From contig JAILPD010000064.1 of NCBI GenBank assembly GCA_024690445.1, forward strand, positions 1 through 27,651: a stretch of DNA of 27,651 nt. Direction: 5' to 3'. Shown here piece after piece: positions 1 through 7,184 of this stretch. Position numbers and translations under genes: made by a program. The number at the start of each line of letters is the position of its first letter. Position 1 is the first letter of the stretch. The notes under the pieces are model-generated. The model did not search any database, was not told the origin of the DNA, and saw only the letters and a program-made list of their open reading frames with translations. This DNA comes from Acholeplasmatales bacterium. Its GTDB lineage: Bacteria > Bacillota_I > Bacilli_A > Acholeplasmatales > Anaeroplasmataceae.

Positions 1-53
1 GCAACTGACTCTTAATCAGTGGGTCTGGAGTTCGAGTCTCCAAGGGTCCACCA
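1..53 (+). tRNA. tRNA-Lys (anticodon CUU), 5' part cut off by window edge
   Basis: This is the 3' two thirds of a tRNA. A five-pair anticodon stem (4-8 with 16-20) encloses the seven-base loop 9-15 with anticodon CTT at 11-13, so it reads the Lys codon AAG. A five-base variable loop (21-25) follows. A perfect five-pair T-stem (26-30 with 38-42) holds a TTCGAGT loop. The 3' acceptor strand 43-49, an A discriminator and an encoded CCA (51-53) complete it. The D-arm and 5' acceptor strand lie before the window. A terminator follows at once, so this is probably the last gene of a tRNA transcript. Confidence 0.93.
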
Positions 54-65
54 GCTTGATAATGT

Positions 66-97
66 AGCGTTCTTAAATGAACGCTTTTTTTATTTTT
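66..97 (+). terminator. Rho-independent terminator of the tRNA-Lys transcript
   Basis: A perfect seven-pair stem (66-72 with 79-85, AGCGTTC/GAACGCT) with a six-base loop runs straight into a T-rich tract. It lies 12 bases after the tRNA CCA end. Bases 98-190 beyond it are AT-rich and I see no gene or clear signal there. Confidence 0.85.
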
Positions 98-190
98 CAT
101 AATGTTAATACTCCTTTTTTTCTCATATAATAATAATAGACATCAAACACCAAAAATTAAAAAAATAATGAAAAAAAGTGATTTTTTAAC

Positions 191-220
191 AAAAAACATT
201 GCACCTAGAGGTAAATGCAA
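191..220 (-). terminator. Probable terminator after the CCA-adding enzyme gene
   Basis: Read on the minus strand, an interrupted hairpin (217-220 and 210-212 pairing with 199-205) lies just after the stop codon and is followed by a run of six T (191-196). The stem is short and bulged, so confidence is moderate. Confidence 0.5.
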
Positions 221-222
221 TC

Positions 223-1494
223 TTATAAATGCTTTATTAATTTTAATAATTCAATTCTATCATTTGTTATTTCGCCCTTAGTTACTTTAATAGCAAATGA
301 AATTAGTTTCTTCTTTGCTGTTTTCATTGAATAGCCTTCATTTATTAAATCATTCATTTTTATAGCAAGTCTATCGTATGTAACTAAATTATAATTTCTA
401 ATGAAATATAATATTCTTTCTTCTATTAATTTATAATTATCTAATCGATATAGCAATTCAGGATTTTGACCTAAAATATCAGCTCTTTGTAGTTTAAAAA
501 ATAAATCAATATCATTTTTACCGAATTGAACTAAGAATTCTAGTATCATTTCATCATCAGGCTTTAATCTTGTTTCATGATATAAAACTAAATGATATAC
601 TCTTTCTACTATCTTGTGGCTATAAGCATAATATTCTAATATTTCCTTTGCATATTCAGCGGATTTTAAATAATGATTAGGGAAATGTCCTTCTCCATCT
701 TGATCAGGCTTAAAGCATTCTGGTTTTTTTATATCATGGAAAAATGCAGATAATCTTAATACTAAATCACTATCAGTAGATTCTAACACCTTCATAATAT
801 GATTAAACACATCATAAATATGCCATTTAGAATGTTGAAGGAAACCATCACATTCTACTAGTGGCTTAAATAATACTTTAAATACTTCTTTATATTTTTT
901 AATATAGAAGGCACATTTATCTGATAAGAATATAGGATCAATTTCATGCTGGAATCGCATTGGATGAACTAGATTCAGTAAATCCTTATACTCAAATATT
1001 ACCTTTTCTAATTCATCATCTACTTTTAAATCATAGAGTGTTTCAAATCTAATAGCTCTTAAAATTCTAATAGGATCCTTTTTAATAACATCTATAGGAT
1101 TATTAATAGTTCTTAATAATCTATTTTTAATATCCTCAATTCCTTTATATGGGTCAATGAATCCTAAATTTGGATTATAAGCAATTGAATTAATAGAAAA
1201 ATCTCTATTATATAAATCATCCTCAATACTATTACCTTTAAATGATGATACTTCAATATGAGTATTACCTACCTTAACACCAACACATTGCCTATTAGCA
1301 TAGATACTATGACTGTATTCATCGAAAACCTCACAAATCTCCTCTAAATTCGCATTTGTGGTAACATCATAATCAACACAATCACAGTTCAAAAAATAGT
1401 CACGTATTGAACCACCTACTAAAAAAGCTGAATACCCGTGACTATTTAATAATTTTATTGATGTTAAAGCATCAGGATTAAATTCCTGATTCAT
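223..1494 (-). CDS. cca: CCA tRNA nucleotidyltransferase (poly(A) polymerase family, HD domain)
   Basis: This enzyme adds or repairs the 3' CCA of tRNAs in the cytoplasm. The 423-residue product begins with a nucleotidyltransferase head: GGSIRD at residues 27-32 and the metal-binding pair D41/D43 in DYDVTT. RDFSINSIAY (97-105) and ILRAIRF follow as further family signatures, and an HD motif (H252-D253, HDIKKP) lies in the C-terminal half. The ATG at 1494 is chosen because a GGGGATGG sequence precedes it. An open frame 22 codons longer exists but runs into the end of the upstream aminopeptidase gene. The gene is last in a run with the alarmone synthetase and methionine aminopeptidase, 11 bases after the latter. 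Both tRNAs in this window encode CCA, so repair may be its main job. Whether it adds all three bases or only some cannot be told from these motifs. Confidence 0.93.
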   Translation of the reverse strand: MNQEFNPDALTSIKLLNSHGYSAFLVGGSIRDYFLNCDCVDYDVTTNANLEEICEVFDEYSHSIYANRQCVGVKVGNTHIEVSSFKGNSIEDDLYNRDFSINSIAYNPNLGFIDPYKGIEDIKNRLLRTINNPIDVIKKDPIRILRAIRFETLYDLKVDDELEKVIFEYKDLLNLVHPMRFQHEIDPIFLSDKCAFYIKKYKEVFKVLFKPLVECDGFLQHSKWHIYDVFNHIMKVLESTDSDLVLRLSAFFHDIKKPECFKPDQDGEGHFPNHYLKSAEYAKEILEYYAYSHKIVERVYHLVLYHETRLKPDDEMILEFLVQFGKNDIDLFFKLQRADILGQNPELLYRLDNYKLIEERILYFIRNYNLVTYDRLAIKMNDLINEGYSMKTAKKKLISFAIKVTKGEITNDRIELLKLIKHL

Positions 1495-1505
1495 ATTACC
1501 ATCCC

Positions 1506-2312
1506 CTATTTTGACAAGATTTCTAGTCCTTCCTCTGTCATTAATAATGTGTATTCCCACTGAGCTGATCTTCCACCATCATCAGTATAGATAGTCCAAT
1601 TGTTTGCGGCATCAAGGAAAATATGTCTTGTTCCCTCATTTACCATTGGTTCAATTGTAAAAATCATTCCTGGGAATAAAACCATTCCAGTGCCCTTCTT
1701 TCCATAATGGAAAACAAATGGATCTTCATGGAAATCAACACCAACACCATGGCCACCAACTTCATGAACGACAGAGAAACCTCTATCCTTGCAATATTTT
1801 TCAATATAATATCCAATATCTCTTAATCTATCATATGGCTTAATCTTTTCTAAGCATAAATCTAAGGCTTCCTTAGTTGTTTTAACTAAGAATTTACCAG
1901 CCTCATCTACATTTCCAATTAAAAACATACGAGATGCATCACCATAATATCCATTTACTATAGTAGTACAATCAACATTGATGATATCTCCATCCTTTAA
2001 TACTGTATCATCTGGAATACCATGACATACCTGGTCATTAATGGATGTACATACACTCTTTGGAAAGCCTTCATAGTTAAGAGGAGCTGGAATACCCCCT
2101 AATTCAATTGTCTTATTATGAACAATAGTATTAATCTCATTAGTTGTCATACCAGCCTTAATGTGCTTAGCAACCTCATCTAAAACTAATGTATTAATTC
2201 TTCCGGCTTCTCTAATGCCTTCAATTTGTTCAGGTGTTTTAATCATTTCTGGCTTAGGTACTGTAGCACCACGCTTACTATAAACCTTTGCCATCTCCTC
2301 ATAATTAAACAT
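1506..2312 (-). CDS. map: Methionine aminopeptidase, type I
   Basis: It removes the initiator methionine from new proteins in the cytoplasm. All five metal ligands of the pita-bread fold are in place: D114 (NVDCT), D125 (GDASR), H188 (GGHGVG), E221 (IEPM) and E253 (WEYT). The substrate-binding H97 (CHGIP) is also present. The 268-residue length includes about 20 extra N-terminal residues beyond the minimal type I enzyme. These carry no zinc-finger cysteines, so this is not the SEC-C extended form. The start at 2312 has GGGAGA about ten bases upstream. An internal ATG at residue 7 has its AGGAG almost touching it and is less likely. It starts two bases after the alarmone synthetase stop, so the two are cotranscribed and probably translationally coupled. 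Confidence 0.96.
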   Translation of the reverse strand: MFNYEEMAKVYSKRGATVPKPEMIKTPEQIEGIREAGRINTLVLDEVAKHIKAGMTTNEINTIVHNKTIELGGIPAPLNYEGFPKSVCTSINDQVCHGIPDDTVLKDGDIINVDCTTIVNGYYGDASRMFLIGNVDEAGKFLVKTTKEALDLCLEKIKPYDRLRDIGYYIEKYCKDRGFSVVHEVGGHGVGVDFHEDPFVFHYGKKGTGMVLFPGMIFTIEPMVNEGTRHIFLDAANNWTIYTDDGGRSAQWEYTLLMTEEGLEILSK

Positions 2313-2314
2313 TT

Positions 2315-2992
2315 TTAATTTTCTCCCTTTGTGTTCTCGTTATACATTTTTTGCATAGCGACATCTATTTCATATAGCTTATCAGCATATTCTTTAAGCT
2401 TTTTCTTATCTTCTTCAGATAATTCCATCTTAGATTTATATCTTAATTCATGCTCTAAGCTTGCCCACATGTCCATCGCAATTGTTCTAAATTGGATTTC
2501 AATAGGAGTCCATATTTCTTCATCCTCTAAGAACATTTGCTTTTCAAATACGATATGAACGCTTCTATATCCTGTAGGCTTAGGATTAGTAATATAATCC
2601 TTTCTCAATCTAATTCTTAAATTTTTTTGTTGCATCAAAAGCTCAATAATTACATCAATATCATCAATGTAGTTACATACAACTCTTACACCTGCAATAT
2701 CATATATTAAATCCTTTAATGTTCTAATAGTTACAGGGTAACCACGTCTATGGATTTTTTCTATAATTGATTTTTTTGTTTTGATTCTTGATTCTATATT
2801 ATGAATAGGATTATGTGATAAGCTAACACTACAGTAATCATCTAGATTCTCTAGCTTGGCACACATTTCTCTTAATGCATAACGGTATACTTTCTCTATT
2901 TTTGAATATTCTTCCATGACAGCAACTGATGCTGGATCATTATATTCGGTATCAAAATAGGCATTAACCTGAATTTCCTTCTGCAATATCAT
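2315..2992 (-). CDS. Small alarmone synthetase, (p)ppGpp synthetase (RelQ/RelP type)
   Basis: It transfers pyrophosphate from ATP to GDP or GTP to make the stringent-response alarmone. At 225 residues it holds only the synthetase domain, with no HD hydrolase, TGS or ACT part, so it is a single-domain family member. Visible signatures are SRIKTKKS (68-75), DIAGVRVVC (98-106), KDY (131-133), TGYRSVH (140-146), EIQFRT (165-170) and WASLEHELRYK (176-186). The length and motif spacing fit Bacillus RelQ (YjbM) or RelP (YwaC). I cannot separate the two by eye. It has AGGAG about ten bases before the ATG. It leads an operon with map and cca, linking alarmone output to translation genes. An inverted repeat lies in the upstream region. 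Confidence 0.9.
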   Translation of the reverse strand: MILQKEIQVNAYFDTEYNDPASVAVMEEYSKIEKVYRYALREMCAKLENLDDYCSVSLSHNPIHNIESRIKTKKSIIEKIHRRGYPVTIRTLKDLIYDIAGVRVVCNYIDDIDVIIELLMQQKNLRIRLRKDYITNPKPTGYRSVHIVFEKQMFLEDEEIWTPIEIQFRTIAMDMWASLEHELRYKSKMELSEEDKKKLKEYADKLYEIDVAMQKMYNENTKGEN

Positions 2993-3034
2993 CTTATGCC
3001 TACTCCTTTCATATTATTTATTTTAAATCGCGTT

Positions 3035-3050
3035 GGTATATCTCTATACC
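3035..3050. repeat. Perfect inverted repeat in the leader of the alarmone synthetase gene
   Basis: GGTATA (3035-3040) and TATACC (3045-3050) are separated by four bases. The repeat lies about 45 bases before the start of the alarmone synthetase gene, between its stop-side neighbour and the Shine-Dalgarno. It could be an operator or a small RNA hairpin. No T tract follows, so it is not a terminator. Confidence 0.45.
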
Positions 3051-3083
3051 CTTAATCTAATTTTATCATACAAGGCACAAAAA

Positions 3084-3108
3084 ATGAAAGTTATTAGCTC
3101 TCATTTTT
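3084..3108 (-). terminator. Weak terminator after the Nudix gene
   Basis: On the minus strand ATGAGAG (3104-3098) can pair with CTTTCAT (3090-3084) with one mismatch, followed by a T run. The hairpin overlaps the TGA stop codon of the Nudix gene at 3101-3103. Confidence 0.5.
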
Positions 3109-3589
3109 TTATTTTTTTATTAAAATATTCATTAACAAAAATTTTTGCAAGCTTAGCATGATTGATTTTAGCTTGTGCATCCTCTAAATCAATCCATTCA
3201 TATTCATCTATTTCCTCATTAGGAAACACTTCCATAGAAGTTAACTTACAAATATAATTAGCAATTAAAGTATTTGATGGTTCATAATACTTAGACATAT
3301 TAAATTCAATACTTGCAGGATATCTACCAATCTCTTCACCCATTTCTCTATAAACAGTATGTTCAAGTGATTCACCCTTATTTGTGTATCCTGCAACTAA
3401 TCTAAATTTGCCTGTGCCATATTGCTTAATATAAAGCATCTTAGTTTCTTCTGGATTTAAAATAATCATACTTACGGCAACATTAGTTTTTTCAAATACA
3501 TATTCATTACAAGAAGGACAAAAATGAATCATTCCTTCCATTTTTAAAAATTTCTTTGTTAATAAACTACCGCACTTAGTACAATACAT
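3101..3589 (-). CDS. Nudix hydrolase with N-terminal zinc ribbon
   Basis: A small Nudix enzyme that cleaves a nucleoside diphosphate linked to another group. Residues 3-27 form a zinc ribbon (C3, C6, C24, C27). The Nudix box follows: G67, E73, then R81-E82-x2-E85-E86 with the expected spacing. The layout resembles the C-terminal half of the NADH pyrophosphatase NudC, but the NudC SQPWPFPxS specificity motif is not present, so the substrate is open. At 162 residues it lacks the NudC N-terminal domain. Its ATG overlaps the last base of the upstream hydrolase stop codon (TAATG), so the two proteins are probably made together by reinitiation. Confidence 0.85.
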   Translation of the reverse strand: MYCTKCGSLLTKKFLKMEGMIHFCPSCNEYVFEKTNVAVSMIILNPEETKMLYIKQYGTGKFRLVAGYTNKGESLEHTVYREMGEEIGRYPASIEFNMSKYYEPSNTLIANYICKLTSMEVFPNEEIDEYEWIDLEDAQAKINHAKLAKIFVNEYFNKKIKK

Positions 3590-4470
3590 TATTCTTCTCC
3601 ATAAAATTTAAGTATATCCTTATATACTTCATCATTATTCTTTTCATGTAATATTTCATGACGCATTTTTGGATATTCTATAAATGATAATTTTTGATAT
3701 CCAGCCATCACCAAATACTTCATTGTTCTTTTTAATCCATTTGTTCCAAGAGTTGTTCTATCGTCTTCACCAGATATGCTCATAATCCTTAACAATGGAT
3801 TCTTACACTCATATCTTTTTCTCTTATATAAAACTCTAACCATTCCAAATAAAGTTTGATATGAGTGATTATCAAATTTAAATGTGCATAAAGGGTCTTC
3901 ACTATATTTTTTAACATTCTCTTCATTATAGCTTAGCCAAGATAAATCAGGATCCTTTGAATTATTATTGCTAAACATCCATAAAAGACTAGAAGATTTA
4001 TATTGTTTCTTTCCAATAGTTTTAAACCACGCAATAATATTTGCAAGCTCAACACCATATGGACGTCCAACAGTTCCTGATAATATCAATTTTTGTATTT
4101 CATCATCATGATGCTCAAGATACATTCTTGCGATTAAAGATCCCATAGAATGAGCAAAAATATAAAGAGGCAAATGAGGATTTCTTTTTTTTAGATAATT
4201 AGTAATTGTCATTTGGTCATCAACCATCTGTTCAATAGTACCAATATGTCCTAGTTTATATTCCTCGTTTATAGATTCACCATGTCCTCTTAAATCAGAA
4301 ATGATTACTGTATAGCCATTTTGATTTAATATATCAATAAAACCCAAATATCTTTCTTTATGTTCAACCATACCATGGATGATTTGAATCATTGCCTTTG
4401 GCTTTAAAGCTTTACTATAAAAACAAGAAAGCTCTAAACCATCGCTTGCTTTTACATTAATCGTTTCCAT
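3589..4470 (-). CDS. Alpha/beta hydrolase, monoglyceride lipase/lysophospholipase-like (serine hydrolase)
   Basis: A 293-residue serine hydrolase of the Hydrolase_4 type. IHGMVEHKERY (31-41) is the oxyanion-hole loop typical of monoacylglycerol lipases and lysophospholipases. The nucleophile elbow AHSMGS gives S108. D236 or D237 (GEDDRT) and H271 (MRHEILHE) complete the triad. There is no signal peptide or membrane segment, so it should act in the cytoplasm. A GGAGGA Shine-Dalgarno lies ten bases before the ATG at 4470. It heads a two-gene unit with the Nudix hydrolase. The natural substrate, whether a glyceride, a lysophospholipid or another ester, cannot be told from the sequence. Confidence 0.85.
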   Translation of the reverse strand: METINVKASDGLELSCFYSKALKPKAMIQIIHGMVEHKERYLGFIDILNQNGYTVIISDLRGHGESINEEYKLGHIGTIEQMVDDQMTITNYLKKRNPHLPLYIFAHSMGSLIARMYLEHHDDEIQKLILSGTVGRPYGVELANIIAWFKTIGKKQYKSSSLLWMFSNNNSKDPDLSWLSYNEENVKKYSEDPLCTFKFDNHSYQTLFGMVRVLYKRKRYECKNPLLRIMSISGEDDRTTLGTNGLKRTMKYLVMAGYQKLSFIEYPKMRHEILHEKNNDEVYKDILKFYGEE

Positions 4471-4493
4471 ATAAGAATCCTCCGTGCTTTAAA

Positions 4494-4499
4494 ATTATA
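4494..4499 (-). promoter_or_regulatory. Likely -10 box for the hydrolase-Nudix unit
   Basis: A perfect TATAAT on the minus strand lies about 24 bases before the hydrolase start codon. No good -35 box is seen at the usual distance. Confidence 0.5.
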
Positions 4500-4530
4500 T
4501 AATAATTTTGTTACAATTAAAAGACATAGG

Positions 4531-4558
4531 AAAAAAACAGGGAAAAATTCCCTGTTTT
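4531..4558 (-). terminator. Strong terminator after yqeY
   Basis: A perfect 11-pair stem (4534-4544 with 4548-4558, core CAGGGAA/TTCCCTG) with a three-base loop overlaps the yqeY stop codon. On the minus strand it is followed by seven T. It separates yqeY from the hydrolase unit. Confidence 0.85.
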
Positions 4559-4982
4559 AATTAAACTCCTTGCATACCTTAGATACTAAACCCATATCAA
4601 CTTGACCAGCAAAATTAGCTTTAAAATGCTTCATAACTGAAGGAATCTTCTTATCCTCAAGCTTAGCAATTTCAGCTCTAATTTCATCCTCTGTCATTTG
4701 CTTAGGTAAATACGCACTTAAAATCTTTTGTTGTGCAGCTAGCTTTTCTACAGTTTCAGTTCTACCAGCCTTTTCAAAGCTTAGCTTTTCTTCTTCTAAT
4801 TCCTTAATGAACTTTTGAATAAGCTGTAAGCACTCTTGATCTGGAAGTTTTCTATCTTGATATCCCTTATCAATAGCTGTATTCTTAGCCTTTCCAAAAA
4901 CTAATGAAATAACCTCATGAGCTACCTTATCATGGTTCTTCATAGTTTGAATATTTGCCTTTTGTAAATCATCGAAAATCAT
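4557..4982 (-). CDS. yqeY: GatB/YqeY domain protein
   Basis: This 141-residue product matches the YqeY family, a free-standing helical domain related to the tail of the GatB subunit of the tRNA-dependent amidotransferase. Its cellular role is not established; tRNA binding is assumed from the GatB homology. Recognised parts are the helical N-terminal half with KARTxxK-like spacing and the LPKQMTEDEI stretch before the C-terminal three-helix part ending in VDMGLVSKVCKEF. The start is placed at the ATG at 4982. The GTG three codons earlier directly abuts the AGGGAG Shine-Dalgarno, which sits eight bases before this ATG. It has its own promoter and terminator and so is monocistronic. Confidence 0.9.
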   Translation of the reverse strand: MIFDDLQKANIQTMKNHDKVAHEVISLVFGKAKNTAIDKGYQDRKLPDQECLQLIQKFIKELEEEKLSFEKAGRTETVEKLAAQQKILSAYLPKQMTEDEIRAEIAKLEDKKIPSVMKHFKANFAGQVDMGLVSKVCKEFN

Positions 4983-5011
4983 TTTCTTCACTCCCTTACT
5001 AACTAAATAAA

Positions 5012-5040
5012 ATTATAACTCTTTTGAAAAAATAAGTAAA
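5012..5040 (-). promoter_or_regulatory. Sigma-A type promoter of yqeY
   Basis: On the minus strand TTTACT (5040-5035), a 17-base spacer and a perfect TATAAT (5017-5012) lie about 30 bases upstream of the yqeY start. Confidence 0.7.
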
Positions 5041-5094
5041 GAAAGCATGGAATTATAATAAAGAACAATTTGTTTATGAAAATGCACTTTCAAT

Positions 5095-5115
5095 ATTCTA
5101 TATTCTAAATTCTAA
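5095..5115 (+). repeat. Three tandem 7-base repeats in a promoter
   Basis: ATTCTAT, ATTCTAA and ATTCTAA stand head to tail at 5095-5101, 5102-5108 and 5109-5115. They end four bases before the -10 box of the next gene and therefore cover its -35 and spacer region. Confidence 0.6.
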
Positions 5116-5118
5116 TGT

Positions 5119-5124
5119 TATAAT
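5119..5124 (+). promoter_or_regulatory. -10 box of the 158-residue hypothetical gene
   Basis: A perfect TATAAT lies 26 bases before the start codon. The -35 position is occupied by TTCTAT from the tandem repeats and is a poor match, which suggests a weak or activator-dependent promoter. Confidence 0.55.
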
Positions 5125-5150
5125 AATTATTACTTAATTTTGGAGGAAAA

Positions 5151-5627
5151 ATGTTTATGAATGATCAAGAAAAAAAGGAAGCTATAGACGCTAATGTCGT
5201 TGAAGAGGGAGAAAAAAAAGAAAAGAAAGAAAATGGTTTTTCTAAATTCTTCAATAAAGCAAAGGCATCAGTTAATAATGCTATATTAGAAGGAAAGATT
5301 GAAAATGCCTATAACGACAAAAATTTACCATTTACTATTTATAGTAAGGATTCTACTTTAGGATTATCAGTTCATGGTAATTACTTAAATGATGACAAAA
5401 CTGAAATGATTATCTTTGGCGAAAAGGAAGTTAAAAAGAATTCAGTTGTTATTAACACAAAGGATAATTCTGCATATTATGTGGTTGATACAAAGGAAGG
5501 TAAAGTTACTTCTATTGTTGAAGGCGTAGAATATGAAAGAAAAGGTACTGTCATTTGCTTAAATAAAGATGTTGAAGAAGTAAATGTCATTAAGGCCGGA
5601 AAGAGATATTTCATATATAAAGGTTAG
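5151..5627 (+). CDS. Hypothetical soluble protein with charged N-terminus
   Basis: I do not recognise a family for this 158-residue protein. The first 30 residues are very rich in Lys and Glu and probably disordered. Residues about 30-50 (GFSKFFNKAKASVNNAI) could form an amphipathic helix. From about residue 60 the pattern of alternating hydrophobic residues and turns suggests a small beta-rich domain. There is no signal peptide, membrane segment or cysteine-rich motif. A GGAGG (5142-5146) precedes two possible ATGs at 5151 and 5157; the second gives the more usual spacing, so the protein may begin two residues later. It stands alone between its own promoter and a shared terminator, pointing away from its neighbours. 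The codon use matches the surrounding genes, which supports a real gene. Confidence 0.75.
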   Translation: MFMNDQEKKEAIDANVVEEGEKKEKKENGFSKFFNKAKASVNNAILEGKIENAYNDKNLPFTIYSKDSTLGLSVHGNYLNDDKTEMIIFGEKEVKKNSVVINTKDNSAYYVVDTKEGKVTSIVEGVEYERKGTVICLNKDVEEVNVIKAGKRYFIYKG

Positions 5628-5629
5628 AA

Positions 5630-5656
5630 AAAAGCTCCATCGGAGCTTTTATTTTT
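5630..5656. terminator. Bidirectional terminator between convergent genes
   Basis: A perfect nine-pair stem (5630-5638 with 5642-5650, AAAAGCTCC/GGAGCTTTT) with a three-base loop has T-rich tails on both strands. It serves the hypothetical gene on the plus strand and the HAD phosphatase gene on the minus strand. Confidence 0.85.
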
Positions 5657-6269
5657 TATCTATTTCTATTATTTCTAATAAATCCTTAATTCTATAATCT
5701 GGTTCATGCTTTAATGCTACATTTTTTTCATTATAAAATATCGATTTAATATTAGCATTATAAGCACAATCAATATCGATTGGCCTATCACCAACATAAA
5801 ATGTCTCATTTCTATCTAAATTATATTTACCAACTAAATAATCTATAGAATAACTATCTGGCTTTCTTTTAAAATCATGACCAAAGGCATGAATGACATC
5901 AATAAAAATGCCTTTAAAATTCTTTTCTACAATATGGTTGATTGCCTCACCTTTGTGAGTGAAAATAAATAATTTTGCGCCATTTTTATTCAATTGCTTA
6001 AGCATTTCTAAGCAATTAGGCATAAGTACATAATTATCTTGAGTACGTAGTCTTGATTTTTTATATTCTTCTACCATTTTATCAAAAGGAATATTAGCTT
6101 CATGTTCCATTTTATAGAACAAATCAAAAACAGCATACTTCAATATAAAATCTAGAGCATCATTAGAATTCATATCATAATTATTAATTTTTATTACTTC
6201 CATTACAGATTCTAATATACCACCATAAGAATCTAATAATGTTCCATCAACATCAAATATGTAATTCAT
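5649..6269 (-). CDS. HAD-superfamily hydrolase, phosphoglycolate phosphatase-like
   Basis: A 206-residue HAD phosphatase. Motif I is DVDGT with D6 as nucleophile and D8 as acid. Motif II is T104 (FTHKG), motif III is K136 (KRKPD) and motif IV is GDRPIDID (G160-D161, D165). A helical cap of about residues 15-80 (C1 type) suggests small phosphomonoesters such as phosphoglycolate, beta-phosphoglucomutase-type sugars or nucleotides. The specificity cannot be told. The ATG at 6269 is chosen because GGAAGGG precedes it; an upstream TTG in frame sits in that Shine-Dalgarno. It follows the Bax-inhibitor gene with a terminator hairpin in the 50-base gap and no clear promoter of its own, so it is probably expressed by read-through. 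Confidence 0.85.
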   Translation of the reverse strand: MNYIFDVDGTLLDSYGGILESVMEVIKINNYDMNSNDALDFILKYAVFDLFYKMEHEANIPFDKMVEEYKKSRLRTQDNYVLMPNCLEMLKQLNKNGAKLFIFTHKGEAINHIVEKNFKGIFIDVIHAFGHDFKRKPDSYSIDYLVGKYNLDRNETFYVGDRPIDIDCAYNANIKSIFYNEKNVALKHEPDYRIKDLLEIIEIDKK

Positions 6270-6280
6270 ATTAACCCTTC

Positions 6281-6314
6281 CCAAAAATAAAGGATAGTTT
6301 TTTGGACTATCCTT
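6281..6314 (-). terminator. Terminator after the Bax-inhibitor-1 family gene
   Basis: A perfect nine-pair stem (6290-6298 with 6306-6314, AAGGATAGT/ACTATCCTT) with a seven-base loop is followed on the minus strand by TTATTTTT. It lies between the membrane protein and the HAD gene and may set their expression ratio. Confidence 0.75.
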
Positions 6315-6322
6315 CTTTATTA

Positions 6323-7063
6323 TTAATTACGATTACTAGCAGCAATATAAAAAATTAATCTTAATATTTCAACATAAATAAATACTAAGCTTATAGCTAA
6401 ACCAAGTGATACACACCATTCAGCATTCTTTGAGCATCCAGCCTTAACCACTGAATCAGCCTCTGCAAAATTAAATACTAACGAGATTACACCTTCAATT
6501 AATAGTAAAGCCTCAACAGCAATACAAATTAAGAAATATGTATGATCTGATACAAAGAACCATGCAATGAATGATGTAATTGATAATAATAACGCACCAA
6601 TAAATATTGCGATAAGAATACCAAATAATCTAGATGTAGCTTTTAAAATACCAACTGAATATAAAACTAATACTACAGCAAATATTGAGAATGTAGCTGT
6701 TAAAGCAATTAAACCAGCGCTTGGAACATAAAATTCTACTAATCTAGTTAAGAATCCAACTGTAAGACCTTCTGCTAAAGCATAAATAACAGTTAAATAC
6801 TTAGTAGCACGACTCTCAAATCTACCAGCAATACCACAAATTAATGCAATAATTGCAGCACCGATTAATAATCCATAGAATGGAAGAGCTTTGCTTTTAT
6901 CATTGAGCATTTCTGGTAAAAATGCAAATATCATAGCAGCTGTTGTTGCAGTTAATAGTAATAATATAACAGTCTTTAATATTATTCCCTTTACTGAAGC
7001 TCTATCGACTTCATCATAATAGCTAGATGAAGTGTCTATCTTGCTAAATAAATTAGTTCTCAT
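6323..7063 (-). CDS. Bax inhibitor-1/YccA family membrane protein
   Basis: A 246-residue polytopic protein. A short cytoplasmic N-terminus with SSSYYDEVDRAS is followed by about seven hydrophobic spans starting near residue 32. The layout (GIILKTVILLLL first span, an R-F-E-S-R-A-T loop, an AEGLTVGF stretch in a middle span) is that of the Bax1-I/YccA family of cation-leak or stress-linked membrane proteins. The role in bacteria is poorly defined; Bacillus YetJ is a pH-sensitive calcium leak. The start is the ATG at 7063, preceded by AAAGGAGGG. An in-frame TTG 32 codons upstream would add a false hydrophobic stretch made of promoter sequence. An extended -10 promoter lies just upstream. Confidence 0.88.
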   Translation of the reverse strand: MRTNLFSKIDTSSSYYDEVDRASVKGIILKTVILLLLTATTAAMIFAFLPEMLNDKSKALPFYGLLIGAAIIALICGIAGRFESRATKYLTVIYALAEGLTVGFLTRLVEFYVPSAGLIALTATFSIFAVVLVLYSVGILKATSRLFGILIAIFIGALLLSITSFIAWFFVSDHTYFLICIAVEALLLIEGVISLVFNFAEADSVVKAGCSKNAEWCVSLGLAISLVFIYVEILRLIFYIAASNRN

Positions 7064-7091
7064 AGATAGCCCTCCTTTTATTACCAAAATA

Positions 7092-7100
7092 ATTATAGCA
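7092..7100 (-). promoter_or_regulatory. Extended -10 promoter of the Bax-inhibitor-1 family gene
   Basis: TGCTATAAT on the minus strand is a perfect extended -10 box about 29 bases before the start codon. The -35 position (CTTTTA) is weak, as is common with an extended -10. Confidence 0.65.
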
Positions 7101-7157
7101 TAATTTATTAAACATAAAAGTAATATTAATAAAATCACATAAAATACCAAAAATACC

Positions 7158-7184
7158 AAAAAAAGGAAGAGATAAACTCTTCCT
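7158..7184 (-). terminator. Terminator after polC
   Basis: A perfect eight-pair stem (7164-7171 with 7177-7184, AGGAAGAG/CTCTTCCT) with a five-base loop is followed on the minus strand by a run of T. It overlaps the polC TAG stop codon. Confidence 0.85.

Noticed and set aside
98..190. Possible short gene or signal between the tRNA-Lys terminator and the cca terminator
   Set aside because: Only AT-rich sequence with chance A and T runs; no frame with a ribosome site and no promoter pair.
2331..2558. Open frame on the plus strand inside the alarmone synthetase gene, and similar antisense frames within polC, ACP, thrB and thrC
   Set aside because: They lie fully opposite well-supported genes, have Ser/Leu/Ile-rich composition typical of antisense translation, no Shine-Dalgarno and no recognisable domain.
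7064..7159. 32-codon hydrophobic extension of the Bax-inhibitor-1 family protein
   Set aside because: It starts at a TTG with no ribosome site, contains the TGCTATAAT promoter and would place the transcription start inside the coding region. The ATG at 7063 has AAAGGAGGG before it.
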